Source: Symsagittifera roscoffensis
Lineage: Eukaryota > Xenacoelomorpha > Acoela > Convolutidae
Length of the DNA: 62,000 bases
Direction of reading: 5' to 3'
Assembly (NCBI RefSeq): GCF_963678635.1
Contig: NW_026971708.1
Span: 1-62,000, forward strand
Part shown: positions 41,601-51,400 of the stretch, one piece after another
Numbering within the stretch: position 1 is the stretch's first letter
How the letters are laid out: each line of letters starts with the position of its first letter
Translations under genes and position numbers: made by a program
The notes under the pieces: generated by a model
Told to the model about the DNA's origin: nothing
The model's database searches: none
The model's input: the letters and a program-made list of their open reading frames with translations, nothing else

Positions 41601-44600
41601 TTACCTGGACATCTATGCCGACTACCTGAAGGAGAAGGATCCCAAACTGGACTCCAGGGCAGTGCGAGCGCTGCTCACAACGGGAGGTCCGAGGCTGATG
41701 AAAGTGGACGGACATTATATCGATGTCCATGGCCCTTACCCGATTCTGATGAATGTGGATGGCATCAGTATCTACACGAAAGCTCACATAACTGATGCGA
41801 ACGATCAGGTTGGCCGGATATACATTGGTCAAAAGGAGCTGAAGGTCAGACGAATCGGACACAACGCGATGCTCGAACAAGATGCTGTGCATATTGGTTG
41901 CGAGGCAGATCTGGCCGCACACGTTCTGGACGTGCAAGGCAGACAACTTTCAGTAAAGGGACTGCTAGACACGGGAGCAGTGGTTAGTGTCATGCCAGTC
42001 AAAACTTGGACCGACATGGGTTTTGATAGGTCGGATCTCATACCGACAAACATCAGGTTGGCAGCTGCCAATCAGGGAGCGATCTATGTCGCCGGACGAA
42101 CCCCGATCATCTCACTGCAGTTCGGAGGGAGACATCTGTGGATGAGCTTCCTAGTAGTAGAGAATTTGGATGATTCCGACCAGTTCATCCTAGGAAGGGA
42201 TTTCATTCGCAACTTTGACGTCACGATCGATCTCAACGACGGATTGATTAGGATCAAGGATCCTGAAAGAAAGTATGAGAAAAGACCCCTTAATAAGATC
42301 TTAATTAATCAGGCCAAGGAGCCGATTTTTCTGGATCGAAAAGTTAGATTAAAACCGAACCAAGCCGTAGTAGCAACGTTTAGGATGAGGAACTTGAATG
42401 AACTCAGCAATGACAGACAGGTGTGTCTGGTACCAAATCCAAACAGTAAAAGCTCGGCTATTTTAGGAAGAAGCTTCTCACTCACTCAGAGCGGACTGTG
42501 TGTGAGTGTGTTATTGAACACAGAAGCAACAACAGTGACAATACAGAGGGGAAAGAAACTTGGCTACGCTTTGCCTCTGAACACAGACTTTCTGAGTGTG
42601 GAGAACTTGAAGAAGTTTGATGTAACTAAGAGTCCATTACATGCGAACCAAGAATGTATAATGAAAAGAGTAATTGAATTGAAATCTTCTAGGAAATTGT
42701 TTTCAATGAAGTCGGAAACAGATGATGGGCTGTCTAGTTGTTCCAACTTTCCTGAGAGGCCGACGGAAGCAGAGTTAGCAGCGAATAAGCCTGTCCTACC
42801 TGAGATAGAACATCTGAAGGGTAAAATATCTGACAAGGAACTAGATTCGCTCAGGGCGGTGCTAAATCGGAACGCAGACGTTTTTTCGAAACACAAGGCC
42901 GACATAGGTTGTTGCAATTTTGTAGAGCACAAGATTGAGATAGAAGAGGGCTCGGTACCTCATAGGGAAGGGGCGAGAAGAATGACCCCTCACAAGTCAG
43001 AGGCATGTAGGAAGGAAATCGAGATGTTAATGGAATGTGACATGATCGAGCCGTCGAAGTCCCCATGGGCTTGTGGCGTGGTCATGGCGAAAAAGAAAGG
43101 GGGACAACTCAGATTTTGTTGTGATTTCCGTTATCTGAACGCAGTGACTATAAAGGACGCATACCCGATTCCCCGCATCGATGAGAGCCTATCTAAGCTG
43201 GGAGACGCCAAGTTCTTCACGACGTTGGATTTGGGCTCAGCATTCTGGCAAGTGCCGCTCAGAAAGCAAGATCGAGAGAAAACAGGTTTCGCGTGTGAGC
43301 TGGGACTGTTCCAGTGGAAGAGGATGCCATTCGGATTGTGCAACGCGACGGCCACATTCCAGCGACTGATGGCCCAGGCACTCACGAGCGTCACTAAGAA
43401 ATATGGGAATCTCATCATGTGTTATGTCGATGATGTAGTGATTGCAACACCAACCTTAGAAGACCACATAGAGAGGTTGAAGGAGGTGTTTTCTTGCATG
43501 AAGCAGGCGGGTCTGAAATGCAAACCCTCTAAGTGTGAAATCCTCAGGGATTCCATAAAGTATCTGGGCCGCCTGGTTGACAAACATGGAGTGAGACCAG
43601 ATCCCGAAGCGGTTGAAGCGGTGCTGACCTGGAAGGCACCTAAAACAGATACACAGCTGATGAGTTTTCTGGGATTCGCCAATTATTATCGCGAGTTCAT
43701 CAAGGGGTATGCTGACAAAATATACCCCATGCAGAGATTGGTGAGAAACAAGGGCAAAAAGTTCACCTGGACTGAGGAGGCACAAGTCTCATTTGAAAAC
43801 ATCAAACGTGAACTTTGCGAGGCACCGGTGCTCGGCATGCCAACGGAGAAGGGGATGTTCGTGCTGGACACGGATGCATCAGTGGTTGCGATATCAGGCA
43901 TACTTCACCAAGAGCAGGAGTGGAACGGGAGAAAGGTTCTTCGTCCGATAGCTTATGGAAGTAAAGTCCTGAGTGACACTGAGATGAAGTACGGCGCACC
44001 AAAAGCGGAGATGTTTGCTGTGATCACGTTCGTGGAAAAATACAGGGCCTACCTGGGGAGTGCTCCCTTCAAGTTACGTGTGGACAATTGTGCCCTTGCC
44101 TGGCTGAAAACCTATTCGATGGACCAAAGCTACATTGGTCGTTGGATCGTGCGCCTGGATGGATACCACATGATCATTGAGCACCGTACCCGTGACAAGC
44201 ACCAGAACGCAGATAGCCTCAGTAACAAGACAGAATTTTATGAGCGCCTCGAGGAGAAGCAGGCTAACCAATCAGAGATCAAAGACGGGTTTTCCTTTCT
44301 GGACAAAGAAACCTACGATGAGCTGCCACTTACTAGGTGGTTAGACAAATCAGGACATCCTATACCTGGACACCCTGACCTTCCAGCGGAGACGGCCGCG
44401 GAGATAAAGCTCTTAGCCAGAGGCGAACCCGTTCCGTTGGATCTGCTAGTCCGATCCAACTTGGTACAGCAAGAACTGGCCAGGCTGGGTATAAACAGCA
44501 TCGCTTTATTGAATAAGACGGTGAACGTGGCGCCGGACGTCATGGGAAAACTCCGTGACTTGTTGGATAGGGAAGTGGATGGGCATGATCGTGAATGGAT

Positions 44601-46581
44601 GGAGACCATGCAGAGGTTGACTGTCACCGAGAGAACAGAGAAGAGGCCAGTGTCCATTCGCAGCCGAGGCGTTGAACGGGATTGCAGGTCGATCGTCAAC
44701 CAGCTGGTGACCTCGATGCCGAAAGAAGTCTTGTTGAGAACTTCGTTCACTGAATATGGAACATTGAAACAGAACCAAGCTACTGAGGAAGTCAGGATCA
44801 AGTCGAAATCTAGCTTCACGAGAAGAGTGCACTTCACGGATGCAAAAGAGGAATACAAGCCAAGCCCAGATTGTTCGTCCGTGGACGAGACAATGTCCGG
44901 GGAGTCTGACACCTTCGAGCCAGTCAAGGACGACTTGTCTGAGGAGTCAGACACCTTTGAGCCCCTGCAGGACAATTTGTCCGGGGAGAGGTTGACTAGA
45001 CCACCTAGGGGCAGAATTTTGTCCGGGGAGTCGGGTTCAGAGCGACCAATGGACAGAGTTTTGTCCGGGGAGTCGAGAAACATCTCAGACAACTTGGGAT
45101 ATGATGTTGGAGAATCAGTTGACTCAAGTGTTGACTCGGGACCCCAGTCCTGGGACAACACGTCTGAAACAACTTCCAATTCCGATGTGTCAGAGATCGC
45201 AATCCACTCCTTATTGGTAGACTGGAAGCAGCGTGGGCTGGACCGAGAAACACATCAGGATCCAGACAGGGACAGATACACCTCAGATGAAGAGGGCACT
45301 GTGGTAGATAATGCCGCAGACGAGCTCGAGCTGATAGCAGTTTCAAAACGCCCAACCAGATTGCTGCCACATGGTACGGTCGTCCGTACCAATCTGGAAC
45401 CATCTGTGCAAGAAGCGACGCCTTTGAAAAAGATATGGTGTGTCAAGTTGATGGACGATGCTCATGCTCCGGAGATAATGAGTGGGCAAATGAACGTGGT
45501 GAAGACGTATTTGAAAGCCAGGTACAGGCTGTCGGATCTCCTGAGGGCTCAACGAAATGATAGAATGACGAGCAGTCTGAAAAGATGGATCGAGAATGGA
45601 GCACCTGACAAGGGAGACTTGGAAGAAGACAGCTACAAAATCCTGAAGCAGTTTTACCTGAAGAGGAAAGACTTGTTGTACCTGAATAAGGACGGAATCG
45701 TAGCCTGTAAGCGCAAAGAGGAGGACAAGGTCCTTAATAAATACAATTCAATAGTGTTACCACAGTTGTACCAGACCGAATTGCTCTTTCGCTCACATGA
45801 TCAGATGGGACATCAAGGCGTGGACAAAGTGTATAACAGGATACAAAAACGATTCGAATGGCCGGGATTGAAGAAGGCTTGTGAGAAATGGATAGCCGCA
45901 TGCCTGTCTTGTCAACAGGCAAAGGATCCCAGGAAACTAAGGTTCCCCCTACAGTCAATAGAATCGTCAGGTTTCAACGAAGTGGTGCAAATTGATCATC
46001 AGAAAATCTGCATGACAGCAACGGGCTATAATCAGGTGCTGGTAATGATCGACCATTTTACGAAGTATGCGGAGGCAGCACCCTGCATGACAGCATCGGC
46101 AGAAGAAACATGCGATCATTTGATAAACGTGTGGATAGCAAGGAATGGCTGCCCCATCACGTTCCAATCGGACAATGGCAAAGCATTCGTAGGTGATCTC
46201 ACGAAAGAGTTAATGAAAAGGTCGCAGGTAGCGCAGGCCCACTCGACCACTTATCACCCGCAAACGAATGGCCTAGTCGAGAGGCAGAATCGCACACTGG
46301 TATCCATGTTGAGAGTCTACTGCTCACGCTATATGGATGACTGGGACAAGCATTTGCCGCAAGTGATGGGTGCTTACAACAGCACGGAGCATTCCACCAC
46401 GGGAATAAGTCCGCATATGATGCTGACGGGTCACGAAAAGGCACTCCCGTTAACGTTCTTCTACCCTGAATATGAAGGGAAGAGGACAGCACCGCAAACG
46501 TACGTGCGGGACGTTATTAGAAGACAACAGGACCTCAATGACTTATGCAGGAGGAATACGCAACAGGCGCAGATTAGATAA
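38662..46581 (+). CDS. gag-pol: E2 Gag-Pol polyprotein, ends early in integrase tail
   Basis: One frame of 2,639 codons from ATG 38662, basic at its start like E1 Gag. Gag: coiled coil, capsid-like domain with DESDGCIDTWIEVMKLHF, then knuckles CANCGSMDHHVSAC and CFFCNLEGHFKSDC with no stop between them. Pol: protease with intact DTG (41968-41976); RT with YVDD (43423-43434); RNase H; a long acidic tether carrying repeated LSGES (44890-45080); integrase with an HHCC knuckle and catalytic Asp 45994, Asp 46171, Glu 46279 (D-D35-E). TAA at 46579-46581 stands where E1 has CAA (Gln), so a single C-to-T change truncates the protein before the GPY/F-like module. Fused Gag-Pol in one frame is known in some Ty3/Gypsy groups. 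The codons either side of the break remain open, so the lesion looks recent. Confidence 0.93.
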   Translation: MQRRDSLGSTTKIPRLSKGSTRKIRTRRSQTSFSSASDAFAEDESTKGQPDLSMIEMKLRSEKNLDGNQGRSAEAEPASETLVDPFDEGERTLIRPDFEPDEVLEREEVERTEETSERSEVEPREEVLFKGMSKSETKSHRWRGEYSHSANTHSSLAKQSNNAMMSSISPSEEQPGSKAKKSWRSLYDERMASLPTVGLTSSYDYPETSHPDVNFTPCPRNEKSRKASSVSPTRPMSDGITMGASSTFDRLMTSMHKQKDGASSSTRLPPQLTSSSLGLTPPLGAAGDISDMFAGVMNGLDELRRDMTKRIDQVDERAHHGRESLKDELTHVKSQARFDQAQLIRNTDQCLAESLAQANKESEERKARMTKEIERLLNDHDNTYAQTMTSLEKRLDAKSDLMMRKLDAILNGSSWQEHSNSRERSRHANVADGTGNSARAQQSSRANYEHRNKEWPRAAPQRPGWTNPVPPEAEATPETRLPTVPQVSSVPDLTTVSQDTTMYASMFEPLNRSLETFITKLSKSTERGERSRRTLKKPKSYKDESDGCIDTWIEVMKLHFEEENLSKKQECSALTSNLEGTALNCVMAKRANERDSARKIFDILLNRFGSGVQGHQAMVKFEKRRQRDEESIDKFLDDFELLRRRSNPDERISERNLAIASKFMDGVRSEELKTMLATHFTLSLDQVPTPDDLRMKSREYLLIKPRAQNRYSNYGNYSGTNTGANSSWYKPRDDMDKRRSCANCGSMDHHVSACSAYKQNMKAIGYFLEDADATDEDHEEYVRGLIMKNGPRCFFCNLEGHFKSDCTQFWDAVADAKHPRHEEALSGVKASRARLMNEAESRRKETTPSTFTTKKVKTWPDEVVASNLEPESSSPLKVDYGLAARTALQNVKQDLATKEVEQWVRSELESTDLRESLNVLSKTTRAEDEKEPKKQGLKLNVISGKTFGMTKAGTKIMSIISVAGHQVVKNLSEPSEITLVYLDIYADYLKEKDPKLDSRAVRALLTTGGPRLMKVDGHYIDVHGPYPILMNVDGISIYTKAHITDANDQVGRIYIGQKELKVRRIGHNAMLEQDAVHIGCEADLAAHVLDVQGRQLSVKGLLDTGAVVSVMPVKTWTDMGFDRSDLIPTNIRLAAANQGAIYVAGRTPIISLQFGGRHLWMSFLVVENLDDSDQFILGRDFIRNFDVTIDLNDGLIRIKDPERKYEKRPLNKILINQAKEPIFLDRKVRLKPNQAVVATFRMRNLNELSNDRQVCLVPNPNSKSSAILGRSFSLTQSGLCVSVLLNTEATTVTIQRGKKLGYALPLNTDFLSVENLKKFDVTKSPLHANQECIMKRVIELKSSRKLFSMKSETDDGLSSCSNFPERPTEAELAANKPVLPEIEHLKGKISDKELDSLRAVLNRNADVFSKHKADIGCCNFVEHKIEIEEGSVPHREGARRMTPHKSEACRKEIEMLMECDMIEPSKSPWACGVVMAKKKGGQLRFCCDFRYLNAVTIKDAYPIPRIDESLSKLGDAKFFTTLDLGSAFWQVPLRKQDREKTGFACELGLFQWKRMPFGLCNATATFQRLMAQALTSVTKKYGNLIMCYVDDVVIATPTLEDHIERLKEVFSCMKQAGLKCKPSKCEILRDSIKYLGRLVDKHGVRPDPEAVEAVLTWKAPKTDTQLMSFLGFANYYREFIKGYADKIYPMQRLVRNKGKKFTWTEEAQVSFENIKRELCEAPVLGMPTEKGMFVLDTDASVVAISGILHQEQEWNGRKVLRPIAYGSKVLSDTEMKYGAPKAEMFAVITFVEKYRAYLGSAPFKLRVDNCALAWLKTYSMDQSYIGRWIVRLDGYHMIIEHRTRDKHQNADSLSNKTEFYERLEEKQANQSEIKDGFSFLDKETYDELPLTRWLDKSGHPIPGHPDLPAETAAEIKLLARGEPVPLDLLVRSNLVQQELARLGINSIALLNKTVNVAPDVMGKLRDLLDREVDGHDREWMETMQRLTVTERTEKRPVSIRSRGVERDCRSIVNQLVTSMPKEVLLRTSFTEYGTLKQNQATEEVRIKSKSSFTRRVHFTDAKEEYKPSPDCSSVDETMSGESDTFEPVKDDLSEESDTFEPLQDNLSGERLTRPPRGRILSGESGSERPMDRVLSGESRNISDNLGYDVGESVDSSVDSGPQSWDNTSETTSNSDVSEIAIHSLLVDWKQRGLDRETHQDPDRDRYTSDEEGTVVDNAADELELIAVSKRPTRLLPHGTVVRTNLEPSVQEATPLKKIWCVKLMDDAHAPEIMSGQMNVVKTYLKARYRLSDLLRAQRNDRMTSSLKRWIENGAPDKGDLEEDSYKILKQFYLKRKDLLYLNKDGIVACKRKEEDKVLNKYNSIVLPQLYQTELLFRSHDQMGHQGVDKVYNRIQKRFEWPGLKKACEKWIAACLSCQQAKDPRKLRFPLQSIESSGFNEVVQIDHQKICMTATGYNQVLVMIDHFTKYAEAAPCMTASAEETCDHLINVWIARNGCPITFQSDNGKAFVGDLTKELMKRSQVAQAHSTTYHPQTNGLVERQNRTLVSMLRVYCSRYMDDWDKHLPQVMGAYNSTEHSTTGISPHMMLTGHEKALPLTFFYPEYEGKRTAPQTYVRDVIRRQQDLNDLCRRNTQQAQIR
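44871..45073 (+). promoter_or_regulatory. E2 cluster of internal polypurine-tract motifs
   Basis: GTCCGGGGAG at 44895, 44979, 45021 and 45063, with a weaker GTCTGAGGAG at 44936, all read as Ser-Gly-Glu. A hairpin, TTGT(TCGTC-CGTG-GACGA)ACAA with one bulge (44871-44893), directly precedes the first. Confidence 0.55.
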
Positions 46582-47472
46582 AAAAGGAGGTTTGATAAGA
46601 GGACAGCCGATGCAAAAGCCTACTCAGTTGGCGATTACGTCTGGGTGTTCCAGGAAGTGGTTCCACCAAAAGGAACCAAGAAACTATTAAAGAAAAGGCG
46701 TGGTCCATTTCAGATAACAGAGGTGCATCAAGGAGGTCGTTTTTATCGGCTGAGCACAGGAAGAGCGGCTCATTACGAGAATATCAAACCACACAACGCC
46801 TCGTCCGAGGATTGGTGCATCCCAGCGGACATGCAAGAGGGAGACTATTTAATAGTGGATCCTGCTTGTGAAGTGAATGAAAGGGGTACTCGCGACAAGA
46901 ACGACGGGAATGAGGTGGTGGACGATTGCGATCTACCACTGGATCTCGAGTTGACTGAGCGAGTAGAGGTGGACGATGAAACTCTACCCTATGCCGAAGA
47001 AGACTGGGATTGCCCGGAAAAAACCGAAATTGACAACGGAATACAGCCTGACTTTCCGCTCACTATGGAGACACGCCAAAGTAAGAGAGGAAAAAACCAG
47101 AAGAAATACAATCCGTATGGCGATGACTTCGTTGTAGACCGGATAGTAGTGAGTGATGTCATAGACTCGCTGGTGGGGCTGGACGAAGTAGCGATGCCAG
47201 AAGAAATCGACCTTGTTAACGATATGGATCAAGATTGGATCGACGATCGATCAGAACCGGAAGTGGAGTTCGAACCAGAAGCGGAACAGACTCATGAGCA
47301 AGAACTAACAAACTTGCGCGTGCTCGAATGGCTCCATGATCTGCCGACAGATCCAAAAGAGACGATCCTGACGATTCAGGACGTCGATAGAGACGGCGTC
47401 AAATACATCAGTCATGATAATACCGAGTCCAACTGGGTCGACGTGTTCCACAATCCAACCTCGGTCTCCTAG
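46582..47472 (+). pseudogene. E2 Pol after the ochre codon: integrase tail and linker
   Basis: Same frame as gag-pol. It encodes the GPY/F-like module (KKRRGPFQITEVHQ) and an acidic linker, colinear with E1. It ends at TAG 47470-47472. The macro-like frame is open from 47421, so the two frames overlap by about 50 nt. Confidence 0.85.
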
Positions 47473-47482
47473 ACTTTGGGCG

Positions 47483-47527
47483 ATCGACGGGGACGTCGAT
47501 GGATGTTTTTGTCCGGGGAGTGGGGGT
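47483..47527 (+). promoter_or_regulatory. E2 candidate central polypurine tract
   Basis: Hairpin ATCGACG-GGGA-CGTCGAT (47483-47500), then a T-rich spacer and GTCCGGGGAGTGGGGGT (47511-47527), as in E1 at 23508-23552. Confidence 0.65.
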
Positions 47528-48128
47528 AGGACTCACCCACACCGAAAATCTCATAATAAAGAAATTGAAATCGGCAAGGGAAACTGGAGAACTAGAGACA
47601 GAGGGCGAGAATGCTAAGAAACCACCTTTTGGACGAATCTTTGAATCGTATTTTGATCTACCGAACCACTATTTGAACAATATCGTTATAACGGACAGCG
47701 ATTTCATACTCACGGAACGCACGTGCGCCATAGCGATAACGGCGGACGTAAGCTTCAAAACAGCACTAGCGGCCGACTTTAAAAGAGAGTACAAGAATAT
47801 CGAGTTTTTGTGGAAACAGAGGCCGGGTGTAGGAGGAATGATAGCGTTGCCCCCTGTTGCATCACAGATACCAGGGAAATATTTGTGTTTTTTGGTTACG
47901 AAAGCTACTGATAGGCAACACGTGAATCCGGAGAGCTTGGTATTGGCCTTGACTCGACTTAGGGATTTCCTGGTTGAGAGAGGTGTGACCTCTCTCTCGT
48001 TGCCAGTTTATGATCCCAATAGAGGGAAGCTACACCCGAGAGAGTTGTACGCTCTTGTGCATGTGATATTTTCAGAGACTGACATAGAAGTTTACTTACA
48101 TAAAAAATACTATCTGAGTATATGCTAA
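47499..48128 (+). CDS. E2 macro-domain-like module in its own frame
   Basis: The first ATG in the frame is 47499, though the frame is open from 47421. Similar along its whole length to the C-terminus of E1 Pol: FVRGVGVGLTHTENL, ITADVSFKTALAADFKREY, GKYLCFLVTK, LALTRLRDFLVE and SLPVYDPNRGKLHPREL. In E1 this is fused in frame to Pol. Here it is in a different frame, by an indel within 47421-47498 or by a programmed frameshift. Neither the catalytic Asp nor the Gly-rich loop of TARG1 is evident. Confidence 0.6.
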   Translation: MDVFVRGVGVGLTHTENLIIKKLKSARETGELETEGENAKKPPFGRIFESYFDLPNHYLNNIVITDSDFILTERTCAIAITADVSFKTALAADFKREYKNIEFLWKQRPGVGGMIALPPVASQIPGKYLCFLVTKATDRQHVNPESLVLALTRLRDFLVERGVTSLSLPVYDPNRGKLHPRELYALVHVIFSETDIEVYLHKKYYLSIC

Positions 48129-48472
48129 GAATTGCGCTCGGCGATAAGTGGTTTTTATTAAGTTATTCGATAAGAATTAGAGTCAAGTTTTAGGTTAGGT
48201 TAGGTTAGGTTTTAGGTACAGTATTAGGGATTAGGTTTTTATGTGATAGTATAGGTGTGTGATGTTTATGTGTTTATGTTATGTTATTGTTATGATATGT
48301 TTTATGTTTGTGTCATAAAAGACCTGGGGCACCCCAGGTCATCAAGGTGACAGCGCACATTCGTGCTACTCTGACAAAGGTAAAGGTGGACGAAAATTGT
48401 TTACTGAACACTGAATCAGAGGAGACAGAAAGAAATTACACGACACGACATCAAGAATCAACACAAAAAGAA
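48129..48472 (+). other. E2 spacer between pol and ORF3, with (TTAGG)4
   Basis: Non-coding. It holds four TTAGG units at 48190-48209 and T/G-rich DNA. The frame of ORF3 is open from 48308, but the start is placed at 48473 by comparison with E1. Confidence 0.6.
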
Positions 48473-51400
48473 ATGGGTGACACGAACGAACTCATGGAAT
48501 TCCTCTCAGCGAGTCTAGGAGCGACTCTAGACGAGATCTATCAGCGGCTGATCGATTGTGATTTTACACGAGAGGACCCGGGGTTGGCGATGTTTGTGGT
48601 CGCACTCCTCAATGCACTGGGAAGAGAGGGTCGAGGGAATCGCCCTACGGAAGTCGTGTTGATGTTGGCCTTCGGTGAGTCCGGGACCGCCGAGAGAGGA
48701 CGAAACCGATTGATGAGATGGAGGCGCAGAGAAATGTCTGGCCACGACCTGGCTCGTGAGCCAGGACTAGGTGAGCAAAGGGACCACCGGCTAGGTGAGA
48801 TGCCCTTACCTGTCCAACCTGCGCAGCCACTAATCGGAGCGAAGAGACAGCGTGATGGGCCAGGCCCGTCACACTCGGTCGACTCTCCAACAGCTGCTCC
48901 TCCCCTGAAGAGAGTGAGAGTGAACGAGATAGAGATCCAGACGTCGGAAACGATTGAGACACTGGAGAAGAAGGAGAGAGATCAGAGTGAGCTGTGTGCC
49001 AAACTTCAGGAGTACAGGGTCATAGCTCGAGAGAGAGACGAATGGAAAAAGAAATTTGAAGATCTGCAGGTGGCCTACAAGGAGGATGAGATAAAGCACC
49101 TGAAGGAGCTGTATATGGCGAAGGTGAGCCAAGCGTCACCGGAAATTCTGGCGAGCATGAGACCCTCGGAGGGATCTAACGACACACGCCCCAGGACAAC
49201 AGCGCAGAAGCTGTGCGCATCGAGAGGACCTGAGGTTCTGGATTTGCGTGCATCAAGGGGGCCCGAGGCTCCTCAGCAGACGCGACCGGCTGCTTCGAAT
49301 CAGAGGTTCACGATACCAGACCCTTCTGACACCTATCTAGCTCCTCAATTCCAGGAATCATTTAACCAAGTGGCCAGAGCCGCAATGGATGAAATCAACA
49401 GAGGCACTGAGCGGACACTGGCTAGGATCGTTCCTTCCCAGCGTCGTGATCATTCATCAGATGGCTCGGAGCGAGCAACCCGCACGATAGCGTGTTCCGC
49501 GCCTGGTGGAGTCTTTGAGAAGTCTCGCGTGGTGGATATCAGGAAGAATCTGATGACACGTCATCAGTTCACGCAAGTGCCAGCCGAGCATCCTCGAGCC
49601 TGCTTGAATGACATGAGCTGGAACCCCGCCACGAACGACCAAGTAATTCCCCCAGGGAGTCGCCATTTGATCATTGGAGACAATCTGGTGAGAGATCTGA
49701 ATGAGATCTTCGTCTATGGTCAGACTACAATTCTGTCCTTTGGAGGAGCCTCAGTGGCTCAAGTTATCAAAATGATGGAGTTCCAGGGCGAGGATCATCT
49801 GGATACATTAATAATAATGCTGGGGACTAATGACGTCTCGAGAGCCCCCGTAACTCCAGAGAACAAGTGGGAACCTCTATTGGTGTGTCTATTGAACGAA
49901 TTGAAAGAAAAGTATAGACCCAAGCTCGTGATCCTGTGTACGATACCACCAAATCCTTTGGTGGGCACTATAGCTGCAGATTTCATGAATGGCAAAGTGA
50001 CGCGGTGGAATGAAATGACCCGCAGTCCGGTGAGAAACAATCCTGGCGAGTTGCGACTCCTGGATCTTGAAAATATGCTACGCATGACTGATCACATCGA
50101 GCTCACCAGAGATGGAGTGCGCTTCAATAGCCAACGAGGGAGGCATTGGATTAACGATGTGTTTCAGACGCAGTTGAGAGAAGTGGAGCAAGAGTCGAGG
50201 GCGACCGGTTCTTTGGCTCGGACCAATTTGACCGGAGGGAGTAGAATAAGGGCAACCGTGCCCGAATCCCTCGCCAACCGCCTAGGGCCCTTGGCAACGG
50301 AGACGGTTGGAGCCGTAACCGTCGCTCCGAGCTCAAACGTGAGAGACAGGCTGGGGACTGCTCCTCCTCCCAGGCCGCAGTCGATTGGAAGCCGACTCGG
50401 CAGATCGGTGGAACAGAGTAATAGAAACAACTCCCAGACCGCGTCTAGGAGGAATGATTTGCCTGCCACGACAAATCCTGCTTCGACGGCAGGACCGTCT
50501 ACAAGTACCGTGCCAGCGGAGGGAATTGAATCAAGCAGCAGGCTGCTTTGGAATAGATCAGATCCTAGCCATTGGGGTCAGTATAAGACGGACATGTCGG
50601 CGAAGTTGAATATGAATACCTTGACGTGTCGGGAAGATGCGATGAGAATGACTGGCGGTGAAAGTCCCACAGTGTCGCGACTTTATCGGATACCGGGCGT
50701 GGATTGGCTGCTAGCAGAGCAGGAGAAATTCAGCTCCTCGACCTCACTCCGACATGCGGACCTGGATGGATTGCCTCATGACAATACCTTTGGACCTTTA
50801 AACACCCGGTCGCTCACCGACGTTCGAGATAGGACCCGGGAAAGGACACCACCTGTGCGCAAGGGCAAGTTCCAGACGGAGAACAAGCCCAACAACAAAC
50901 ATCACAAGATGTACAGACAATTCGCTAAACCACCCGGTCAGACGCCTGGCGAGTATTCGAGGGATTACCCCCGAACTACAACAGTGGTTGGAGACGATAA
51001 GAGATACGGAAACCTGAAGGCCCCAATAGGCGATGGCCTTTTTGCAGCTTATGATCCCTTGGACATGAAGGCTGCCAAGTATCTGGTTGTGGCCGGCTCC
51101 GATTATCTCTACACCCCCCGTTCTCTATTCTGGCCCGATGTGATTTTCTTAACGGCGCCTAAACTGGACTGGGGACAGGCGATAGGCATGATGATAAGTG
51201 TACGGAGAGTGGTCAGCATGGAGCCGCAGGTGATAGTGGTTGCAGGCTCGAATGATCATCTACAAAGCAGAGGCTTATTGTCACGTCTGACGGACGGATC
51301 GATCCCGAGTAACGAAGTTAAAGGGGAGGCGATAATGACACTGCTCTCGGCGATGGCCGAGGTAGAGGCAGCAGCAAGACAACGTTTCACCATGAATGTG

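Noticed and set aside
48188-48216. Telomere or telomere-seeded end
   Set aside because: Only four TTAGG units, internal to a complete element.
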